From Bacillus sp. 103mf (lineage in GTDB: Bacteria; Bacillota; Bacilli; Bacillales; Bacillaceae_G), in NCBI RefSeq assembly GCF_900116295.1, contig NZ_FPAF01000001.1:310001-374000 (forward strand): a stretch of 64,000 nucleotides of DNA, in the 5' to 3' direction. Below, piece by piece: positions 26,010-35,114 of the stretch. The position numbers and the translations under genes were made by a program. The notes under the pieces are model-generated. The model saw only the letters and a program-made list of their open reading frames with translations, ran no database searches and had not been told where the DNA came from. The first letter of the stretch is position 1. The number at the start of each line of letters is the position of its first letter.

Positions 26010-26735
26010 TTATTCATATGTATAATACTTAAAACTCACAGATAATAACATTATCCCTAGAATATATACTGAAGAGATTGCGAGATACAATAAAATAGTT
26101 GTTTCTTTAAAAACTAAGTCATTTACTATATTAAATGCATAAAATATTGGAAATATCTTTGTGAACATTACAGGGAACAATCCATATGTTACGATAAAGA
26201 AAATCCAAATAACTGACAAAGACGCGGCAAGAATCCCTTTTTTTATAATTAGATGAAAAAGCAATTGCGAATATGGTATTGTTAAGGATAAAAAAGTACA
26301 AAGTATCATCATTTTTAAAAAATAGGGCATTGATATTTCATATTGATTCAAACAAGTATAAATACCTATAATTAAAAAATTAAAAATATTAAAGACGAAA
26401 TAGAACTGCAGAAACAATAAATTTTTAGATATTAATAATTTAAATTTCGAAATAGGCTTAGTATAAATAATGGCCCAAGTTCCATATTTATTTTCCGAAG
26501 AAATGATAAAATACCACATACAAGCAGAAAAAATGATTAACGTTAGTGTATTAAAGTTCATTGTAATTGCTATAAGATTTTTGGGTTGAAACATGTCAGG
26601 ATGATTCTTGTTATACATAAAATAACTTATACACAAAAAACTTGATAATAATGAAAAAAGCAAAGAAAGTAATAATAATTTTCTCCCACCAATTTTCTTC
26701 ATCTCGCCATTTAGGCTTTTAATGATAAATTGCAT
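26010..26735 (-). CDS. ABC-2 type permease subunit (immunity-like)
   Basis: This 241-residue protein has six predicted membrane spans. It begins MQFIIKSLNGEMKKIGGRKL, a cytoplasmic lead-in typical of LanE/LanG-like permeases, and has ENKYGTWAIIYTKPISKFKL after the second span. It lies two bases after the ATPase gene. It is very AT-rich with many Ile and Phe codons, unlike the core genes nearby. Confidence 0.78.
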   Translation of the reverse strand: MQFIIKSLNGEMKKIGGRKLLLLSLLFSLLSSFLCISYFMYNKNHPDMFQPKNLIAITMNFNTLTLIIFSACMWYFIISSENKYGTWAIIYTKPISKFKLLISKNLLFLQFYFVFNIFNFLIIGIYTCLNQYEISMPYFLKMMILCTFLSLTIPYSQLLFHLIIKKGILAASLSVIWIFFIVTYGLFPVMFTKIFPIFYAFNIVNDLVFKETTILLYLAISSVYILGIMLLSVSFKYYTYE

Positions 26736-26737
26736 GA

Positions 26738-27643
26738 TTATAGAAGCTCCTTTTGTTTAGTTAAAGATAAAAATACTTCTTCTAATGTTTGTTTTTTGGG
26801 GCTAACTTCAAAAATATCTATATCATTACTAATTAATATTCTGGTTAAATTAGGAACACCATCTTGATTGATTACTATTTTAAATACCCCTTCTTTTTCT
26901 ATACTATAAGGTATGCCTTCGTTACTTAATATCCTTTCTGTAGCATCCGTATTATTAATATGAACGATATACTCTCCCGAAGTAATAATACTATCTAATT
27001 TCCCTTCATAGATTACACTCCCCCTATTTAATAATGCTATGTGATCTGCTATCATTTCAATTTCAGCTAAATTATGGCTAGAAATAAAAATAGTCTTCCC
27101 CTCATTTTTTACTAAATGAAGCAATAAATTTCTTATTTCATGTACTCCCTCTGGGTCTAATCCATTTGTTGGCTCATCAAGAATCAATATTTTAGGGTTA
27201 TTGAGAATAGCAAACGAAATACCTAGCCTCTGTTTCATTCCCAAAGAAAAATTTTTAACTTTTTTATCTTTTGCTTTATATATCCCTGTAGTCTTTAATA
27301 CTCTGTCTATATCATCCAAAGGTTTATTAATCATTTTTTGTACATATGCTAAGTTTTCATATGCTGTTAAATTAGGATAATAGGTAGGTGAATCAATAAA
27401 ACAACCGACATTTTCAAATAATTCTTCTTTCCACTCTTTTATATCTTTATCATTAAATAATACCGTTCCGTTATCTGATGGAATTAATCCTAATAACATT
27501 CGCATAGTTGTCGTTTTTCCTGCACCATTTGGTCCAATAAAAGCATATAAACTTCCTTCAGGAACAGATAGGTTTAAATCACTTACAATCGGTTGATCTG
27601 CAAAAGACTTTGTCAAATTTTTAGTTTGAATTGCTAATTTCAT
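26738..27643 (-). CDS. ABC transporter ATP-binding protein (BcrA/LanF type)
   Basis: This 301-residue ATPase of the drug/peptide-resistance class has Walker A GPNGAGKTTT (about 38-47), signature FSLGMKQRL, Walker B ILILDEPTNGLDPEG and the H-loop SSHNLAEIE, plus a C-terminal extension usual in BcrA homologues. With two ABC-2 permeases it would form an exporter that protects against a membrane-active peptide antibiotic. No regulator or peptide precursor gene is beside it, so the substrate is unknown. Confidence 0.85.
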   Translation of the reverse strand: MKLAIQTKNLTKSFADQPIVSDLNLSVPEGSLYAFIGPNGAGKTTTMRMLLGLIPSDNGTVLFNDKDIKEWKEELFENVGCFIDSPTYYPNLTAYENLAYVQKMINKPLDDIDRVLKTTGIYKAKDKKVKNFSLGMKQRLGISFAILNNPKILILDEPTNGLDPEGVHEIRNLLLHLVKNEGKTIFISSHNLAEIEMIADHIALLNRGSVIYEGKLDSIITSGEYIVHINNTDATERILSNEGIPYSIEKEGVFKIVINQDGVPNLTRILISNDIDIFEVSPKKQTLEEVFLSLTKQKELL

Positions 27644-27669
27644 TTTGTTTCTCTCTCTTTCCTAATCTT

Positions 27670-27922
27670 TTATTTTCTCGCGAATATAGCCATAGCTTTT
27701 TTTATTTCATTCCTTTCTTTTTCATTCGTTTTAGATCTTCTAGCATCATTTCATCTTTATCCACTGATGTGATAAGAGAATATGTTTTAATCTATTTATA
27801 AACTGTTACTCCTGACATGCCATAATCGCTGCTTAATTCTTTTACAAATTGTCCTGAATAATATAATTCAACCACTATTTTTTAAAATTCTTCATTACAT
27901 TTTTTCCCTTCTTACAACCCAT
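27670..27922 (-). pseudogene. dead IS3-family transposase orfA
   Basis: The minus strand reads MGCKKGKKCNEEF, a stop, then VVELYYSGQFVKELSSDYGM and SGVTVYK, a TAG where the family has Trp (KWIK), then IKTYSLITSVDKDEMMLEDL and, in a shifted frame, KKAMAIFARK. Those are the HTH and leucine-zipper parts of IS3/IS150-type OrfA. At least two nonsense codons and a frameshift are visible and orfB is absent. It lies directly upstream of the ABC operon. Confidence 0.8.
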
Positions 27923-28030
27923 TGTAAGGAATTAACTAAGTTGTGTCCATATGACTATACTAACTCTAGTTATTTCATTTCATACAAAAGGAATTTGTTC
28001 TCTTTTCCCGAAAGTGTATGCTAACTAAAT

Positions 28031-28434
28031 TAATTTATCCCGCTATTCGTGGGCAGTAAGACCTTCACCTCAAGATTCGGAGAGAGTATTGTCCAGTTCC
28101 AGTGGCTAGAATCTTCGGTGGCTTCGCTTCTTCCTACGAGGTAAAATACACCTCTACGTCAGAAGCTCCATCCCCCTCACATTCTGGACGAGCCACTTCC
28201 ACTTTTCTTCATTGTCCAGCTCTAGCGGCTAGAATCTCCGGTCGTTTCGCCCCCTCCGCCGAGGCAAAAAGCGCCTCTTTGTCAGGGACGTGGGCGTCCT
28301 GCGCTTCTGAGCAAGCCGCTTCCGCTTTTCTAAAGAAGATAGGTGGGGGATAACTGCCCGTAAAAGCCCGATTGGGCGGGCTTTCCATCAGTGGGAGATG
28401 AAAAAACTCTCCACTGATGGAAGTTTCATTTTAT
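28031..28434 (+). repeat. hairpin-rich intergenic repeat, second copy, interrupted
   Basis: It has the same order of hairpins as the copy at 16098-16250. The first stem is split at its loop by a 244-base insert (28088-28331). After the insert it resumes with AAGAAGATAGGTGGGG, ACTGCCC, the AAAGCCC / GGGCTTT stem and CCATCAGTGGGAG / CTCCACTGATGG. The last stem here pairs better than in the intact copy. Confidence 0.8.
28088..28331 (+). repeat. tandem dimer of a second repeat family inserted in the hairpin repeat
   Basis: Two units of about 122 bases each run head-to-tail (28088-28209 and 28210-28331). Each starts ATTGTCCAG.TC.AG.GGCTA and ends GCC.CTTCC.CTTTTCT. The same family is inserted in bcr1 copies 1 and 2. 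A plus-strand frame across the dimer (28102-28353) is a by-product of the GC-richer repeat and not a gene. Confidence 0.8.
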
Positions 28435-28535
28435 TTGTACACATGGCTACAAAAAGGTATAGGAACAATCTTATTAATCCCTAATTATCCTCAATAATTT
28501 AAAAGGCTAACACTAAAGTTAAGGAGAAAAAGTGT

Positions 28536-29480
28536 ATGGGAAAAAAAGTATTGTTTTTTGGAGATTTTGGAATTGATGATGCGATAGCTCTTACATATGC
28601 ACATTTAACAGATAAAATTGATGTGATAGGAATTGTTGCGGATTATGGGAATGTACCACAAACAGAAGTGATTAGAAATGTTCGTTTTCTACTTAAAAGT
28701 GTCGGAAAAGAATATATAGAAGTTTTTGGCGGGGCGGAACATTCCATGGCTGCAGAAGTGGAAACTTTTTATCCAGAAGTTCACGGCACATTTGGGATAG
28801 GACCCATTCAACCAGGACTAGAGCTTAAAATATTTGAGAATTTCTTTGAAGTTCTCAAACTTATTAAACAGTACAAAAACGAACTTATTATTGTGAATAC
28901 TGGAAGATTAACTTCTCTTGCAACCTTATTTCTCCTTTATGGAGATGTGATGAAAAATGTCCATTCTTATTATATTATGGGGGGAGCTTTTCTATATCCG
29001 GGAAATGTTACTCCAATTGCAGAAGCTAATTTTTATGGTGATCCTGTAGCGGCTAATATTGTAATGAGATACGCAAAAAATTTATCAATTTATCCTTTGA
29101 ATGTTACACAACTGGCTATTGTAACACCAGAAATGGTCAATTATATTCACTCTAAAGGAAAAACTAAGTTTTTAAAGCCTCTTTTAGACTATTACTATTA
29201 TCAATTTTATCAAAAAAAAGTTCCTGGCATACAAGGTAGTCCAGTTCATGATGCGCTGACTTTGATTGCGCTTAATCGTGATGATATTTTTACGTACTAT
29301 CAATCGTCTGTAATGGTTAATGTACTTGAGACTTTACGAGGACAAAGCATAGGGGATTTTAGATCCACTTTTGAACCCGAAACATTTGGTAATCGTCCAA
29401 AACATAGGATTGCAATACATATGAATTACGAACAGTTTTTTAAGGAGTTTATGACGGTAATGGCTGGTGAACTATTTTAG
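28536..29480 (+). CDS. nucleoside hydrolase-like protein, paralogue 1
   Basis: This is an IunH-fold protein of 314 residues. Nucleoside hydrolases cleave the N-glycosidic bond of ribonucleosides with a Ca2+-bound water. Seen here are Asp10, Asp14 and Asp15 in GDFGIDDA, the GGAFLYPGNVTPIAEANFYG block and the late HDALTL Asp. The first Asp of the usual DxDPGxDD motif is Phe8. AAGGAG precedes the ATG. The paralogue at 36638-37588 has the same change. Substrate is unknown. Confidence 0.85.
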   Translation: MGKKVLFFGDFGIDDAIALTYAHLTDKIDVIGIVADYGNVPQTEVIRNVRFLLKSVGKEYIEVFGGAEHSMAAEVETFYPEVHGTFGIGPIQPGLELKIFENFFEVLKLIKQYKNELIIVNTGRLTSLATLFLLYGDVMKNVHSYYIMGGAFLYPGNVTPIAEANFYGDPVAANIVMRYAKNLSIYPLNVTQLAIVTPEMVNYIHSKGKTKFLKPLLDYYYYQFYQKKVPGIQGSPVHDALTLIALNRDDIFTYYQSSVMVNVLETLRGQSIGDFRSTFEPETFGNRPKHRIAIHMNYEQFFKEFMTVMAGELF

Positions 29481-29576
29481 CGAAAAATCTTATATAGGAC
29501 TGTGAAATACCATTATATCAAGGTCACGTGTTGGTTTAAAACACAGACACACCGTTCATAAAAAGATGAATCGGAA

Positions 29577-29640
29577 TTTGTTAACGGGGTGCTGCCGCAT
29601 GCCCATCAAGTTAAGATTTTGAAGTACTCCCTCAACGAAA
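29577..29640 (+). pseudogene. short relic of a phage-type integrase gene
   Basis: This stretch (TTGTTAAC...CATCAAGTTAAGATTTTGAA) aligns with 39736-39802 in the integrase fragment near 39.7 kb, with the shared core CATCAAG.TAA.ATTTT.AA.T and the following CTCCC..AACGAAA. It holds no open frame. Apart from this and the terminator, 29481-29785 shows nothing. Confidence 0.5.
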
Positions 29641-29705
29641 ATATACGCTAAGTAAAACATTCGGGTCACCACCTAGAATTAGTACAACTATTACACATGA
29701 AAATA

Positions 29706-29743
29706 GTGAAGGCTTCCTCGATTTCATCGAGAAAGCCTTCACT
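29706..29743 (-). terminator. terminator downstream of the histidine kinase
   Basis: AGTGAAGGCTTTCTCGATGA / TCGAGGAAGCCTTCACT is a long stem on the minus strand, about 40 bases after the kinase stop. Confidence 0.8.
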
Positions 29744-29785
29744 TGTTTAAAGAATATAAACTTTCTCAGTGGACTCAAAGAAATT

Positions 29786-31585
29786 CTACACTTTTTTCCG
29801 TAAATAGAAATAAAACAACACACCATCTACCGTATTCGTTACCCCATATTCCACTTTATGAAGTTCTAAAATATTCTTGGAAATAGCAAGTCCAAGCCCC
29901 GTTCCACCTTGTGAGCGTTGACGAGCTGTATCAATCCGGTAAAAACGTTCCCAAATTTTATCTATTTGTTCCTCTTCAATATGGGCACCTTTATTTTCGA
30001 TACAAACTTTTATACAATTTTGCTCGTCTATTGTAGAAATAATAATATCTTCTTTTTCTGGTGTATAGCGGATTGCATTCGTAATAAAGTTAACAATTAC
30101 TTGTTCAATACGGTTTTGATTGGCAATAACTTCAGCTGAATATACATATTTGTAAACATGAAGTTCTTTTTTCTCTATCTCTGATGAGAGCTGCTCACAT
30201 ATTTCCTCAATCATCTCATCAATATAAAAAGAATCCATCTTCATGTTATATGTACCAGATTCAAATTTAGCTAATTCCAGCATATCTAAAATTAATATAT
30301 CCATCTTATCCACTTCTTTTTCCATCGCCTGAAAGTAATATTCTTTTTTGTGCTCTGCTACCCCATCTTTTAAAATAGAAATACAACTTTTCATAATACT
30401 TAGTGGCGTCTTCAATTCATGTGAGACACCTGAAATAAACTCTTTCCGTGTATTTTCTAATTTTCTTTCTTTTTCGATGTCTTGTTCCAATTGTTCAATA
30501 TGTGAATGTAGTGTATTAGATAACATATTAATATTTTGTGATAAATCACCAATCTCATCTTTTGAAGTAATTGGAATCTTTTCCGAAAAATCTAAACGTG
30601 CAATTTTTTTCGTTGTATCATTTATTCGTAATAAAGGTTTGGCAATCTGTTTTGAATAATAAAAGGAAGCAAGAAAAATAAGAACCAATACAAATGCAAT
30701 GAGATATACATAGTAATCTTTTACCATTTGTACAGCTTCATCTACCGGCTGCAAGGAAGCCATCGCGAATATATAGGTCAACGAGCCATCTTTTTCTTTT
30801 ATCGGTTTAATTAATAATTTATATTTTATATCATTTTTTTCATAGTCATTTATTTGTAAGGAGTCTTGTGTCTGTTGATTTTCATTTAACAATAAATCCG
30901 TTTGAAATTCTCTTATACTTTCCATAAATAAGTTGTTTTTATATATTGTATTTCCCCCTGCTGTTTTATCAGGGAATTGAAGTTTCACAACACTACCTGT
31001 AAAAGAAGTATAAGGGACTTCGCTCTTTTTTTTATTGCCCTTTTTTATTTCCAAATTAATTTCATTCATTTTCTTATTAAGTGTTTTATTTGTCCAATTT
31101 AAACTTCCATTTGCCATAGTAATTGAAGACGGAATAAACGTATCATCTTTCTCAATCCCAAAAAGAGAGACTTTTGTACCTGGCTTACGAAATATCTCTT
31201 CATGTTCAATCTCATCGATGTTCAAAAGATTATATAAGGGAATTGTAACGGTCGCTTTTCCCAATTCATTTTGTGAAGCACGATCTAACTTCACCTCTAA
31301 ATAAAAATCATTCAAACCCCTTAAATTCCCATAACGATCTAATGTTGTAATCCACGTATTATTTTCTCGATAAAAGTCTTGTTCAAGTTTTTGAATTGCT
31401 TCTGTATTATGATTACTTAAATACGCTTTCTCAAAAGAGGTCATATTTGTTTGAATATTATTCACTTTTCGATTCTCATAATATTTTTTAAAAAATATCG
31501 TTTGTCCAATAAAAATTGTTGCTAAAATTAACATGCATAAGGCTGCCGTAAGGATAAATAGTTTTAGTACAATACCTCTTCTCAT
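29786..31585 (-). CDS. sensor histidine kinase
   Basis: This 599-residue membrane kinase has a first membrane span at about 10-30 and a large extracellular sensor region (about 31-288). A second span (about 291-310) is followed by HAMP (about 312-363), a HisKA domain with SGVSHELKTP (phosphorylated His389), N-box NFITNAIRY and G-box GGTGLGLAISKN. The first codon overlaps the regulator's stop in ATGA, so the pair is translationally coupled. The signal is unknown; the cell-wall genes just upstream suggest envelope sensing. Confidence 0.93.
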   Translation of the reverse strand: MRRGIVLKLFILTAALCMLILATIFIGQTIFFKKYYENRKVNNIQTNMTSFEKAYLSNHNTEAIQKLEQDFYRENNTWITTLDRYGNLRGLNDFYLEVKLDRASQNELGKATVTIPLYNLLNIDEIEHEEIFRKPGTKVSLFGIEKDDTFIPSSITMANGSLNWTNKTLNKKMNEINLEIKKGNKKKSEVPYTSFTGSVVKLQFPDKTAGGNTIYKNNLFMESIREFQTDLLLNENQQTQDSLQINDYEKNDIKYKLLIKPIKEKDGSLTYIFAMASLQPVDEAVQMVKDYYVYLIAFVLVLIFLASFYYSKQIAKPLLRINDTTKKIARLDFSEKIPITSKDEIGDLSQNINMLSNTLHSHIEQLEQDIEKERKLENTRKEFISGVSHELKTPLSIMKSCISILKDGVAEHKKEYYFQAMEKEVDKMDILILDMLELAKFESGTYNMKMDSFYIDEMIEEICEQLSSEIEKKELHVYKYVYSAEVIANQNRIEQVIVNFITNAIRYTPEKEDIIISTIDEQNCIKVCIENKGAHIEEEQIDKIWERFYRIDTARQRSQGGTGLGLAISKNILELHKVEYGVTNTVDGVLFYFYLRKKV

Positions 31586-32271
31586 ACATTCCCCTCAAAT
31601 TTATACCCCATCCGAACAACAGTCGTAATATACTTCGCCTTGTCTCCTAATTTATTTCGCAAATTACGAATATGGCTATTCACGGTCCGATCATCACCAA
31701 CAAATTCATAGCCCCAAATCTTTGTAATCAATTGTTCCCTTGTCAGAACAATCCCTTGGTTCTTCATAAAATACGTTAATATTTCAAACTCTGTATGTGT
31801 CAGATTAATATCAATCCCATCTACAGTAACGATACGCGATGGAAAGTGAACATAAATCCCATTAATAGATAACGTGTCATTATCATTACTTGGAGATTTA
31901 CTTACAAGCTTTCGGCTTTCAAGCAATCGTTTTGCTCTTGCCAATAAAATAGGTGGACTATATGGCTTTGTTACATAATCATCTGCTCCTAACTCAAATC
32001 CAAGTAGCGTATCATCTTCATCAACACGTGCTGTTAGCATAATGATTGGCACTTGAGATGTCTTACGAATCCTTCGGCAAACGGACCAACCATCTAATTC
32101 TGGTAACATAATATCAAGAATAACTAAATGAACCTCTTCTTCTTCAAACAAGGATAAGGCTTCTTTCCCATCACTTGCCTCAAATACTTTATATTGTTCA
32201 TTTAAAAAATAATCCTTCAAAATTTCACGTAAAATATCTTCATCTTCAACAATTAAAATGTTTTTAGACAT
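31582..32271 (-). CDS. OmpR-family response regulator
   Basis: The 229-residue regulator has a receiver domain (acidic ED at 10-11, phosphoacceptor Asp53 in ILDIMLPELDG, KPYSPPILLARA switch region) and a C-terminal winged helix with LTREQLITKIWGYEF and DDRTVNSHIRNLRNKLG. It pairs with the kinase that overlaps its end. It lies 97 bases downstream of a YkyA-like lipoprotein gene on the same strand, and could control that cassette. Confidence 0.94.
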   Translation of the reverse strand: MSKNILIVEDEDILREILKDYFLNEQYKVFEASDGKEALSLFEEEEVHLVILDIMLPELDGWSVCRRIRKTSQVPIIMLTARVDEDDTLLGFELGADDYVTKPYSPPILLARAKRLLESRKLVSKSPSNDNDTLSINGIYVHFPSRIVTVDGIDINLTHTEFEILTYFMKNQGIVLTREQLITKIWGYEFVGDDRTVNSHIRNLRNKLGDKAKYITTVVRMGYKFEGNV

Positions 32272-32368
32272 ATCCTACTGCTCCTTTTTTTAATTCAACA
32301 ACAAATAGACCAACGACCTATTGCATAATATCAAGAATAACGAAATAAACTTCGTTTTTACAATCGTT

Positions 32369-33028
32369 TTATTTTTTTACTTCTTTCATTTTAATATTTG
32401 CCTGTTTATAAAAAGCTACTTTCTCCTGATTATATTCATTAGTGTATTTATTAAATCTATCCTTTTCTGAATGAATTTGTTCATAAGATTGATTGATCGT
32501 TTTTATTTTCTCACTAATTGATTTTAGTTTTTCATCTTTCGCTTGTAGCATTGTATACAGTTCTTGTTCTAATTGTAATGATTGTTTGTAACCATCATAC
32601 AATTTCTTAAAAGAATCGGCACGATTTTTGTACGTCTCTTGAATTTTTTCAGCCTGTTCTTGTAGCTTCTTATCTTCTAATTTCTTTATATATTTATCAA
32701 CAGAATTCATTTCTTCTTCTGCATTTCTTAAGGAAATTTTCTCCTTCTCTAATATTTTTTCACGATCACGTATATTTGTTACAGCTTGATCTAACTTTTC
32801 TTTTACTACTTGATTATTCTCTTTTCCCTCATGTGTAATTTGAGTATATAACTCTTGGCCTTGCTTTTCTAATGCTGCTAATGTTTTCGTATCCTCAAAC
32901 ATTTCCTTTTCTTGTTTTGCAGCATTTTCAAATGCCATATATAATTCTTCTTCTGCTTGTTGTCCTAAACATCCGGACAACAAGAATACTGATAATGCTA
33001 TTATAAATGCCTGTTTTCTATATCTCAT
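32369..33028 (-). CDS. YkyA-like putative cell-wall-binding lipoprotein
   Basis: The 219-residue precursor has a lipoprotein signal ending in LSGC (Cys20) and then an almost entirely helical, Lys/Glu-rich region consistent with long coiled coils, as in the YkyA family. ATG at 33028 follows AGGAGGAA; the TTG two codons upstream is too close. It starts 16 bases after the polysaccharide deacetylase gene ends, so they are cotranscribed. Confidence 0.85.
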   Translation of the reverse strand: MRYRKQAFIIALSVFLLSGCLGQQAEEELYMAFENAAKQEKEMFEDTKTLAALEKQGQELYTQITHEGKENNQVVKEKLDQAVTNIRDREKILEKEKISLRNAEEEMNSVDKYIKKLEDKKLQEQAEKIQETYKNRADSFKKLYDGYKQSLQLEQELYTMLQAKDEKLKSISEKIKTINQSYEQIHSEKDRFNKYTNEYNQEKVAFYKQANIKMKEVKK

Positions 33029-33044
33029 CTGCAATTCCTCCTAC

Positions 33045-33842
33045 TTAGATACGATTATCCTTCCAAAAGTTTAATGGGAAATGAGAAGATTCATCATACA
33101 CTTCAAATTCATAACCTTTGTTACGAAGATCATCAATAATTCTTTGCAACGCCTGCACTGTCTGTGATTTTTCATGCATTAAAATGACTTCACGATTTTG
33201 ACTAACTTGAGAAATTGTTTTTTGAACAACAGCATCCGGATTTCCTGGGAACTGCCAATCTAAAGAATCTATTGTCCAGTCCCACTCTTTCATACCAGCA
33301 GTTACCATTTGATCTCGTAATGCCTCTGTAAGACCAGGCATACTCCCATACGGACAACGAACAAGCTTTGGATGAACTCCAGTTACTTCTTTCATAATAT
33401 CCTGCGCTTGTTGCATTTCTTCGACAAATTTGCCTTGTGTATATAACTTTCCATAATTATGTGTCATACTATGAACACCTGGGTAGTGCCCTTCATTTAC
33501 TAAACGCTTTACACTTTCTTTATGCGCTGGGATGTTTCCACCAATCATAAAAAACGTTCCTTTTATATTATTACGCTTTAAGATATCTAAGATTTCTTTT
33601 TGAAACACACTTGGTCCATCATCAAATGTTAAGTATGCTATTTTACGAACCTGACCATTGTATTCATCTGGTGCCGTTTTTTTCATTTCTACTTTTGTTT
33701 GTTCACTTGCAAGCTGAACAACATTTTCTTGATTCATTACTCCCTTTGCAGGTGATGTAAAAAATTGAAACATAAAAAAACCTAGTGTGATACAAGCAAA
33801 TATTGAAATAATGACTGCTATTTTTAGTCCTTTTGGAAACAT
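33045..33842 (-). CDS. membrane-anchored polysaccharide deacetylase (NodB domain)
   Basis: This carbohydrate esterase family 4 protein has 265 residues and a single N-terminal anchor (about 8-27). Visible NodB motifs are TFDDGPS (Asp74/Asp75), HSMTH (His124, His128), RCPYGS (Arg162), a DWTIDSLDWQ segment and ILMHEK with the late His. It should act outside the cell on peptidoglycan or another N-acetylated glycan. It is next to a YkyA-like lipoprotein and, beyond a bcr1 repeat, an amidase. Confidence 0.92.
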   Translation of the reverse strand: MFPKGLKIAVIISIFACITLGFFMFQFFTSPAKGVMNQENVVQLASEQTKVEMKKTAPDEYNGQVRKIAYLTFDDGPSVFQKEILDILKRNNIKGTFFMIGGNIPAHKESVKRLVNEGHYPGVHSMTHNYGKLYTQGKFVEEMQQAQDIMKEVTGVHPKLVRCPYGSMPGLTEALRDQMVTAGMKEWDWTIDSLDWQFPGNPDAVVQKTISQVSQNREVILMHEKSQTVQALQRIIDDLRNKGYEFEVYDESSHFPLNFWKDNRI

Positions 33843-33920
33843 TCTATTATGTCCTTTCTAGTAATCTTTATTTTAAAAATTTCAATGAAATAATTTTTTT
33901 TACTGAAATGAAAACTTTAA

Positions 33921-34120
33921 ATATATACAAATCCATTTTAGTTTTTCGACATATAAGTCACTGCTATGCAGAACACTACACGACCGCTACTTGCTTCCTC
34001 CATTTGTTTTAAACTTCGCATGTGGCAGAAAAAGGCCCTGACCGCTTCTATGCACAGCCAGATGCTCTCGTCCTCCCCCAAAAAGAAAGGAGTTTTTACG
34101 TCGTTTTTTTACTTATATTT
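33921..34120 (-). repeat. bcr1-type repeat, copy 6, without insert
   Basis: This simple copy has TCCATTTTAGTTTTTCGACA, directly followed by TATAAGTCACTGCTATGCAG. It shows the uninterrupted version of the junction where copies 1 and 2 carry the foreign insert. It separates the amidase from the deacetylase operon. Confidence 0.85.
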
Positions 34121-34130
34121 AATTAAACTA

Positions 34131-34786
34131 CTAACTTTTGAAATATTCTATAATACCGCTAACAACTCCAGAAGTTACGTTTGTTTGGAACTCCTGCGAA
34201 TTCATTCGTTCTTCGTCTTCTTGATTTGTAATATAACCTAGCTCAAGTAAAATTGATGGTTTTTGATTTTCACGTAATACATAATAATCGCCAAATTTTA
34301 CACCTCTATTTTTTGCTTGTATATGTTTGAATAAATTTTCATGTATGGTTTCCGCTAGTGCTTGTTCTCCTTTGTAATAATAAGTTGTTACTCCTTTTGC
34401 ATCATTAGTTGTGAAACCATCATAATGAATACTAAGAAAGAGATCTGCCGACTTATTTTCAGCGATAGCAACGCGATCTTTTAATGATACAAACGTGTCA
34501 TCTTGACGCGTTAATATTACAGTCATTCCCTTTTCCTCAAGTTTTTGTTGAATGTTTTTAGCTGTTTTAAGAGTTATATCCTTTTCTCTTGTTCCTTTTT
34601 GTCCAATAGATCCAGGGTCATTTCCTCCGTGTCCTGGATCAATGACTATAACTTTTTTTGAACTTGTCCTTCTTTCCATAACACCTCTTCAGAACTAGTT
34701 CCTGTTACTTTTGAACTCAATAGAAAATAAACCGATGCAAAACTTATAAATGTCAATATAGGATATATAATTATTTTTTTGTTCAT
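34131..34786 (-). pseudogene. N-acetylmuramoyl-L-alanine amidase, frameshifted after the signal peptide
   Basis: A frame from ATG at 34786 (consensus AGGAGGAAC) encodes MNKKIIIYPILTFISFASVY and continues to WKEGQVQKKL, then a stop. The amidase_3 catalytic domain is in another frame: VIVIDPGHGGNDPG (zinc His), REKDITL (zinc Glu), SIHYDG (zinc His) and ILLELGYITN (catalytic Glu). The two join if a run of seven A (34653-34659) had eight. As read, the domain could start only at ATG 34679, without a signal peptide. It could be a true frameshift, a slippage-controlled gene or a sequencing error in a homopolymer. Confidence 0.8.
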
Positions 34787-35053
34787 AAAAAGTTCCTCCT
34801 CTTGGCCAACTTATTTTTGACTACTATCATTACAATCTAATAGACTTGGTTAATCATGATTGTTTGAAACCCCTACAAATATAAATGCAAATACTAAATT
34901 TCCTTAACCATCTATAAATCTAGCAACGCCTTCTGGATATACTGATATGGTATAGGTTTTATGTAAAGATTAAATGCAGATAACATGCATTTCTTTTAAA
35001 AATTGTTATGTACAGAAAGTGAAAAAGCTCTTGATTATATTTTAATAAATAAA

Positions 35054-35081
35054 AAGAATCCATTTTGAAAAATGGATTCTT
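35054..35081. terminator. terminator-like hairpin
   Basis: AAGAATCCATTTT / AAAATGGATTCTT perfect stem in the spacer, downstream of a decayed minus-strand gene. Confidence 0.65.
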
Positions 35082-35114
35082 AACTAGCAGTTTTACGTTT
35101 TGTTTTTATAAAAG

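Noticed and set aside
28102-28353. 83-codon plus-strand open frame
   Set aside because: It lies wholly inside two copies of an intergenic repeat; its length reflects the GC-richer repeat, and it has no ribosome-binding site.
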